This document shows, piece by piece, positions 58,064 to 64,000 of a stretch of DNA of 64,000 nt. Positions within the stretch are counted from its first letter, which is position 1. Each line of letters opens with the position of its first letter. The notes under the pieces are model-generated. The model was not told where the DNA came from and did not search any database. It worked only from the letters and a program-made list of their open reading frames with translations. Origin of the DNA: Cryptomeria japonica (lineage: Eukaryota > Streptophyta > Pinopsida > Cupressales > Cupressaceae); the NCBI RefSeq assembly GCF_030272615.1, contig NC_081415.1, forward strand, positions 190,494,270-190,558,269, given 5' to 3'. The position numbers and the translations under genes are program-made.

Positions 58064-59020
58064 CTATTCATCAATCTTCACATTTGAACTTTCAACAATT
58101 TTCTGCAATCTCTTATTGAAACATCTATATGCCTTGCTCTTAGATGAATAACCAAGAAATATTCCTTCATCACTTCTAGGATCCAATTTTCCAATATACT
58201 CATCTCTTCTAATATAATATTTACTTCCAAATGTTCTGAAATATTTAAGAGTAGGAGTATTACCAAACCATAGTTCATGAGGGGTCTTACCGGTTTCACC
58301 TTTGTTGAATGTGTAAACCACTGTACTTACTGCTTCTCTCCAATATACATGAGGTAGGTTTGCTTCTGATAACATACTTCTAGCTGCATCCAGAATGGTT
58401 CTGTTCTTTCTTTCCACAACTCCATTTTGCTAGGGTGTCTGAGGTGCCGATAGTTATCTTTTGATTCCATTCACTTCATAGAATGTATTAAATTACTTAG
58501 ATTTGAATTCACCTCCTTGATCTGATCTCAAACATTTAATTTTCTTACCAGTTTCATTCTCTACCATTACCTTGAATAGTTTGAATTTCCCAAAGGCTTC
58601 TGATTTCTCTATAAGAAAAGTAACCCAACACATTCTAGAATAGTCATCAATGATTAGCATAAAATATCTATCTACTTGTATGCTTCTAGTTCTTACTGGA
58701 CCACATAAATAAGTGTGAATTAATTCAAGATCATTATTGGATTGTTCTAGAATACATTTAAAAGTCATTCTAACTTGCTTTTCAAATTGACATTCGTTAC
58801 ATACCGGATTGTGAGGTTTAACAATCTTAGGCAAATCTCTTACTGCCTTAGTTGTACTGATTTTCACAATGCAATCAAAATTTACATGACAAATTCTCTT
58901 ATGCCATAACAAACTTTCATCAATATGTGCAATCAAGCATGCTTTCTCATTGTTATTCAAATGAAAGATATTACCTCTAGTCTGATTACCAGTTGCAATT
59001 TCCAAGCCAGTTCTATTCAT
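58064..59020 (-). pseudogene. Element D GAG-pre-integrase and integrase
   Basis: 59020-58493 carries the pre-integrase region (ESLLWHKRICHVNFDCI) and integrase core: LIHTYLCGPV, where the usual catalytic Asp of HTDLCGP is Tyr, IIDDYSRMCWVTFL with the second Asp, and LRSDQGGEFKSK with the Glu. 58417-58064 gives MERKNRTILDAARSMLSEAN and the C-terminal HELWFGNTPTLKYFRTFGSK and GIFLGYSSKSKAYRCFN. Frame breaks near 58490 and 58430. The Asp-to-Tyr change would disable integration by its own product. Confidence 0.9.
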
Positions 59021-59161
59021 GATTTTGCATTTACCATTCTTGAATTGTAACTAAAATCCTTTTTCAACTAATTGACAAACACTCAAAGGATTATTCTTCA
59101 AACCTTCAACATAGTAAACATTATCAGTATTTTGCTTACCATCAAAAGATGTACTACCTTT

Positions 59162-60412
59162 TCATTTGATCAAACAAGCTTTATCATCCCCAAATCTTAC
59201 TAGACCTCCATTGAATTCTTGAAAAGTTAAGAGTTTACTTTTATCACCAATCATATGATGTGAGCATCCAGAATCAATGATCCATTCATCCTTATCTTCA
59301 ATTTTAGATTCCAAGGCCTGCTCTACTGGTCGAACAATAGGTGTCAATTGATCTTCTGTTATAGCAACAAAAACCCATCCATTGTCTACTGGTTCTTCAT
59401 TAGAGTCATCAGTAACTCCTTCATCAGCATAGTAACATGATTTGTCTCTATTCTTCTTAAATTTGTATTTTTGATATTCAGGGTTAGGCTTATATATTCT
59501 TTTAGCTTCTTCTTTCAATATTGCATGTCTATCAGGACACCTAGATGCCATATGACCAATTTTATTGCAGTTAAAACATTTAAATGGTGCTTTACCTTCA
59601 TACTTACTTCCAACTGGACCTTTAGGCATTTTCCTTGCAAACAGTGCTTCAAGTTCTTCCAGTTCTTCATTCTCTTTTCTGATTTCTTCAAGTTCTCTTG
59701 CATAAAAGGCTTTCCAATCAGATTTTTTAGATGATGATGATGATGATGTTGCAGATGATGATGATGCCTTGAAAGCTAAATTTGTCTTATTTGTAGCAAC
59801 AGGACCAAATTCCTCAATTTCAAAATCTAAAAGTTTTCCAACTAAAGTGTCTCTAGATATTGATGTATTAGGAATTGTTCTTAATTCATTTATAGCAGTT
59901 ACTTTCATTTTATATGCCGGTGGAAAATCTCTTAAAACTTTAGAAACAATTTCATCTTCACTTAAGGATCCTCCACAACATTGTATACCCAAAATAATTT
60001 CATTTACTCTTTCCATAAAAGCAGAAATCCTTTCATCTTCTTCCATTTTCAGATTTTCATACCTAACCCGGAAGCATTCTAGTTTTGCAATTTTGACTGT
60101 GGTATCACCTTCATTCAATATCTCCAATTTGTCCCAAATAGATTTAGTAGTAGATCTGTCTAATAATCCCATGATTTGGTGATCTCACAATGCGCTCAAA
60201 AGTGCTTCTCTTGCTTTGCAATCATTCTCTTCATCTTTAGCCAAGGTTGGTGGATTAGGTTGACCTTGAGTAGGATAGACATAGCCATTTTTTGTAACAT
60301 TCCATATGTCCTTCCCAATATAATTCAAATGTGTCTCCATTCTGATCTTCCATATACCACAGTTGGTTCCGTCAAGTTTCAGACTGTTCTTCCTAAAATA
60401 GTTAGTAGACAT
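59162..60412 (-). pseudogene. Element D Gag and protease
   Basis: 60412-60185 has the Gag N-terminus (MSTNYFRKNSLKLDGTNCGI), ending in a stop. The frame resumes at 60172 and is open for 336 codons: KSIWDKLEILNEGDTTVKIA, a serine run coded by TCATCA repeats (near 59728-59765), a Glu-rich coiled coil, the CCHC knuckle CFNCNKIGHMASRC (59535-59575), and the protease signature WIIDSGCSHHMIGDK (59235-59285). The frame ends with a change near 59162. This is the longest open retroviral frame in the window. Gag and protease are in one frame, consistent with a single Gag-Pol polyprotein. Confidence 0.92.
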
Positions 60413-60451
60413 AGGATCTCCTCAAGTTGTTAAACTTTTGCAAAAAGAGGA

Positions 60452-60467
60452 CTAAGCTCTGATACCA
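60452..60467 (-). promoter_or_regulatory. Element D primer-binding site
   Basis: The minus strand reads TGGTATCAGAGCTTAG, with the first twelve bases an exact initiator tRNA-Met match. Confidence 0.9.
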
Positions 60468-60469
60468 AT

Positions 60470-61530
60470 TGTTAGGTCCCAGAAACAACTAAGAGGGGGG
60501 GTGGGGTGAATTAGTTGTCTATTAATTTCAAACCTAAAAAAAACTTAACCAAACTTGATGCACAATACCAGCTAACCAAACTTTTATGTTGGTAAACAGT
60601 TTGACAATTAATTACAATACTGGTAAATTTTAATGCATGAAACAAAAAGATGAAAAACATCCACAACACATAACACATATATTTGTACATAGAAACCCTG
60701 TAAGGATAAAAACCAAGGTAGAAAACCTTACGCATAATCAGATGATACTACTGCAGATAGTATGTGTGTACAATATAGAGTCTACACATGCAGAAAGGCC
60801 AACTGCCTAGAGCTCAATCCTCCATCACAAAATGGGAGTCACACTAACTACAATTGGATGGTTAAATCCAATGATAATGTACTACTCAAAATAGCATCTT
60901 CATATATTGGATTGAGTACCGGTTAAGATTTGATTGTCTTCTTCATACCTTCCTTGAATGTTCAAATGATATCTGCGTGTATAACTCTTTTTATATTCAC
61001 ATATACCTTATTACATTCCCCTTTTTACACCCTTTGCCTAATATCACAAATGAGATCTTACATATATACTAAAACCTAAGACCAAATGTGTAGGTCGGCT
61101 CACTAAAGATATTACAATAAAATTATTTACAAATTAATCAATATGCGATGCATCATGTCGGTTCAATGCATTTACAATAATTAACAAATCATCTTCATAA
61201 TGTGTCTTGCTTATCTTGGATGAATAATGCTTGCCAGTGCATAACCTAGACCTATTTTCCGTTAACAACAAATATGCAAACCCGATTAGATCAATGACCA
61301 AATCACCAAAACAAAGTGTCCAAACAATGTCTTCAACATAACCAAGTAATCTTCAAGTCATTCTTAGTGTTGATGAACAATATAACCTATTGGTGAACCA
61401 GATACCAGTGATTGTGCATAAGTCATTTAACTTGTCGATGAATATAGCCAAGAATCTCCAAGTGTTGATAAGTGTTGACAAGTGTTGACATCAATGACAA
61501 AACCAGTACAACACATCCAAAATACCAACA
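60470..61530 (-). repeat. Element D 5' LTR
   Basis: Starts TGTTAGGTCCCAGAAAC and ends AAAATACCAACA. Collinear with the left copy with scattered substitutions, many at CG/TG/CA positions (for example TGTCGGTAAATAG versus TGTTGGTAAACAG). Confidence 0.92.
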
Positions 61531-62007
61531 CACGGGACCCATAAGATCTTCAATAACATGCACAAGGATCAATATAGACCACCAAAACAAATAGAACACA
61601 ATTAGGAAACACCAACAAGCACGTTAGAACCATCCACAATAGCTGCACCAACACCACTTATTCAAATCTTCATCGATCAACATGCTAACACTCAAGAGCA
61701 CTTAACAATAACAATTCAGATTAGAAAGATAACTTGCGAAGCTCCAAATCATGAACCATCTAAAATGAAGATACACATGAACATCCCAAACACTCTCCCA
61801 AATCGGCAATTAAAAATCAAATCACACTAGAGCATAATGGATCAAACATCAGAGTTTGCTAACCACAGAAGAAAAAAACCAAACCTTAGTTTGGATCAAA
61901 TAATATGAAGTATCTCTATTTGATTCAATGTCCCAAATGATAAACCAAACATAGGAAATTTTGACATCAATGACAACAACATATCCTAGCAATAGCAATA
62001 TCTAACA
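61531..62007 (-). repeat. Element E 3' LTR, second part
   Basis: Resumes after element D and ends AGCAATATCTAACA, followed by the polypurine tract (TATCCCTCTTTGG, 62008-62022, minus-strand CCAAAGAGGGATA). Together the two parts make about 1.25 kb. Confidence 0.78.
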
Positions 62008-62369
62008 ATATCCCTCTTTGGAATTGATGGCAACATATGAATGTGAAAAAAATTAATGCAAAGGAATAAATCAACACTAGCAATCTCCAACAAACTCTCC
62101 CTAAGATCATGCATATAAAGCTTCAAGATAAGGCAGTTTTTCACATTCTTCTCTCCACCTTTTATAGCAATGCCAAAGACATAAACAAATCATTCTTCTC
62201 TCCCTATAAGAAGGATATTCTCTCCCCCTTAGGATAAACTCACACACTGAACCACACACTGATTACTCCAGTTGAGTAGTTGCACAAACTCATCAACCAA
62301 GATAAGAGGATAAGAATATGAAGTCCACTGCATTGATGCATCTCAATGCATCTAGTTCCCATTAGGAGG

Positions 62370-64000
62370 GGCAGAGATGCCTAACTTGTCTCTCAAATAA
62401 ACAATTGTATTTTCAAGAAAAGGCTTAGTAAAAATATCTGCAATCTGATCCTTTGTAGATACATACTCCAATCTAATTTCTTTATCATCTTTCTCCCTTA
62501 AGAAATGATACTTAATTGATATATGCTTTATTTTTTAATGCAGTACTGGATTCTTGGAAATATCAATAACACTTGAATTGTCACAGTATATAGCAATAGG
62601 CTCATCATACAAAAATCTAATGTTCTTTAACATTTGTTTCATCCAAATTACCTTAGTACAGTTGCTAGCAACAACAATGTATCATCTTCTATAGTAGATA
62701 GAGATATAGCATCTTGTTTCTTACTACATCATGAAACTAGCTTCTTCCCTAAAAATAAATCTCCACTAGTAGTTCTCTTTCAGTCATCAACATCACCTGC
62801 CCAATTAGCATCAGTATAAGCACATAACATGAAATCATCATTCTTTGGATACCATAAACCATTGTCAACTATCCCCTTTAAGTATTTGAAAATCCTCTTC
62901 ACAACAGTAACATGACTCTCTTTAGGATCAACTTGAAATCTAGTACAAAGACAAACAACATGAATAATGTCTGGTCTAGTATGAGTCAACTACAATATTC
63001 CACCAACCATAGATCTATACAAGGTCTGATTAACTTTCTGTGATTCATCATTTTTAGATAACTTTCATCTAGTCACCATAGGAGTTCCAATAGGTTTGGA
63101 ATCATCTAACCCAAAAAATTTCAATAGTTCCTTGACATACTTAGATTGAGAAATGAAAATACCTTTGTCAGTTTGTGTAATCTGCAATCCTAAGAAGAAT
63201 TTCATCTCACCTATCATAGACATCTCAAACTCTTTTTGCATATCATCAGCAAATTTCATACTCAAATCATCATCTCCTCCAAAATAATGTCATCAACAAA
63301 GACTTCAACAATCAAAATGTTATCATTATCAACCTTAAAGTATAAATTACTATAGTTAGTACCTTTATAGAATCCCAACTTCATCAAGTACCTATCCAAT
63401 CTAGTCTACCAGGCTCTAGGGGCTTGCTTCAGTCCATACAGTGCTTTTGTCAATTTTAGTATTGTATCTCCTTCATCTGATAATGAAAACCCATCTGATT
63501 GCTCAATGTAAACTTCCTCTTCCAAATCACCATTCAAAAAGGCTGACTTAACATCCATCTGATATACCTTGAAATTCTTGTAAGTAGCATATGCAAGCAA
63601 CAATCTAACAACTTTAATTCTGTCTATGGTAGAAAAAGTCTCCTCATAATCAATTCGTTACATCTGAGAACATCCCTCACATACCAAACTTGATTTGTTT
63701 CTAACCACTTCATTGGATTTATTCACTTTATTCAGAAACACCCATTTAGTGCCAATTATATTCTTGTCTTTAGGTCTCGGAACAACCTCCCATGTATTAT
63801 TCTTCTCAATTTTATTCAGCTCTTCTTCCATTTCTTTTATCCAATTCTCATCTTTGCATGCTTTTGCAACACCTTTAGGTTCAATCTTTGAAATCAAACA
63901 TATCTCTTCAGTAAAAATCCTTCTCCTAGTCATCACACCTTTATTTTTATCACCAATAATCTAATTTTCTAAATGATTCAATCTCACATACCTTGGAGTC
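62370..64000 (-). pseudogene. Element E reverse transcriptase and RNase H (runs off the edge)
   Basis: 63936-63658 has the NNTWEVVPRPKDKNIIGTKW block. 63603-63406 has [20 protein letters not shown] and YGLKQAPRAW. The catalytic motif FVDD lies near 63288-63300, followed by a frame break. 63265-63065 has FEMSMIGEMKFFLGLQITQ and KYVKELLKFFG. 62989-62780 has RIFKYLKGIVDNGLWYPKND and TDANWAGDVDD. RNase H follows to about 62370 with stops. Order and sequence are closest to elements C and D. The rest of pol, gag and the 5' LTR lie beyond position 64000. Confidence 0.88.

Larger units (their letters stand above)
54822..61530 (-). mobile_element. Element D: complete Ty1/copia retrotransposon
   Basis: 6,709 bases. 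LTRs 54822-55878 and 60470-61530 (1,057 and 1,061 bases), primer site 60452-60467, gag-PR-IN-RT-RH in order, polypurine tract at 55879. Flanks are CACTG (54817-54821) and CACGG (61531-61535), a 5-bp duplication with one difference. It lies in the 3' LTR of element E. It was autonomous in design, with a moderate number of disabling changes. Confidence 0.92.

Noticed and set aside
59728-59770. ATG/ATC trinucleotide microsatellite
   Set aside because: It encodes a serine run in element D Gag on the minus strand; a simple low-complexity coding tract.

Overview
The window is plant nuclear DNA made almost entirely of nested, decayed LTR retrotransposons. The evidence is Ty1/copia pol domains, primer-binding sites matching plant initiator tRNA-Met (TGGTATCAGAGC type), 5-bp target-site duplications (TSDs), long AT-rich spacers, and no intact single-copy gene. 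The density of old, interrupted elements suggests a very large repeat-rich genome such as a conifer. That is an inference; no marker gene fixes the species. I see no rRNA, tRNA, CRISPR array or microbial gene.

Layout: 1-1219 AT-rich LTR; 1220-2565 truncated copia-type LTR; 2551-2947 and 17001-17182 two halves of a broken minus-strand ORF of unknown origin, split by element R1. R1 (2948-17000, +, TSD ATATT) is itself split by autonomous copia element A (6098-13532, -, TSD TTCCA). 17183-18626 is unassigned. A plus-strand LTR (here called X; 18627-34417 in three pieces) was split first by R2 (18968-27176, -, TSD GTATC) and also by R3 (27448-34307, +, TSD GTTTT). R2's own LTR holds a solo LTR (24812-26309). 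34470-36130 is a gypsy-like 3' region with a 294-bp tandem duplication. 36131-37779 is unassigned. 37780-42810 holds LTR fragments, a minus-strand copia gag remnant with its 5' LTR, and a solo LTR inside that LTR. 42933-46022 is a gypsy-like LTR, primer site and a 303-codon unknown ORF (-). 46023-49150 is an inverted copy of 34470-34990, split by solo LTR 46294-48795 (TSD CTTAT). From 49472 to the right edge is a three-level copia nest, all minus strand: element C (49472-54045) interrupted by element E (54046 to beyond 64000), whose LTR is interrupted by complete element D (54822-61530).

The most interesting content is the R1/R2/R3 family. All three are complete LTR retrotransposons with TSDs, initiator-Met primer sites and polypurine tracts, yet none contains protease, integrase, reverse transcriptase or RNase H. 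Each instead carries the same two genes. ORF1 is a Gag-like coiled-coil protein with about four CCHC zinc knuckles. ORF2 is a protein of about 1,050-1,100 codons, with a conserved N-terminal globular region, a lysine/proline-rich basic patch, a conserved middle domain and a C-terminal coiled coil. I do not recognise ORF2. The R elements share terminal and 3'-untranslated motifs with the autonomous copia elements A, C, D and E, so they were probably mobilised in trans by them. All coding regions of R1-R3 now carry stops and frameshifts.
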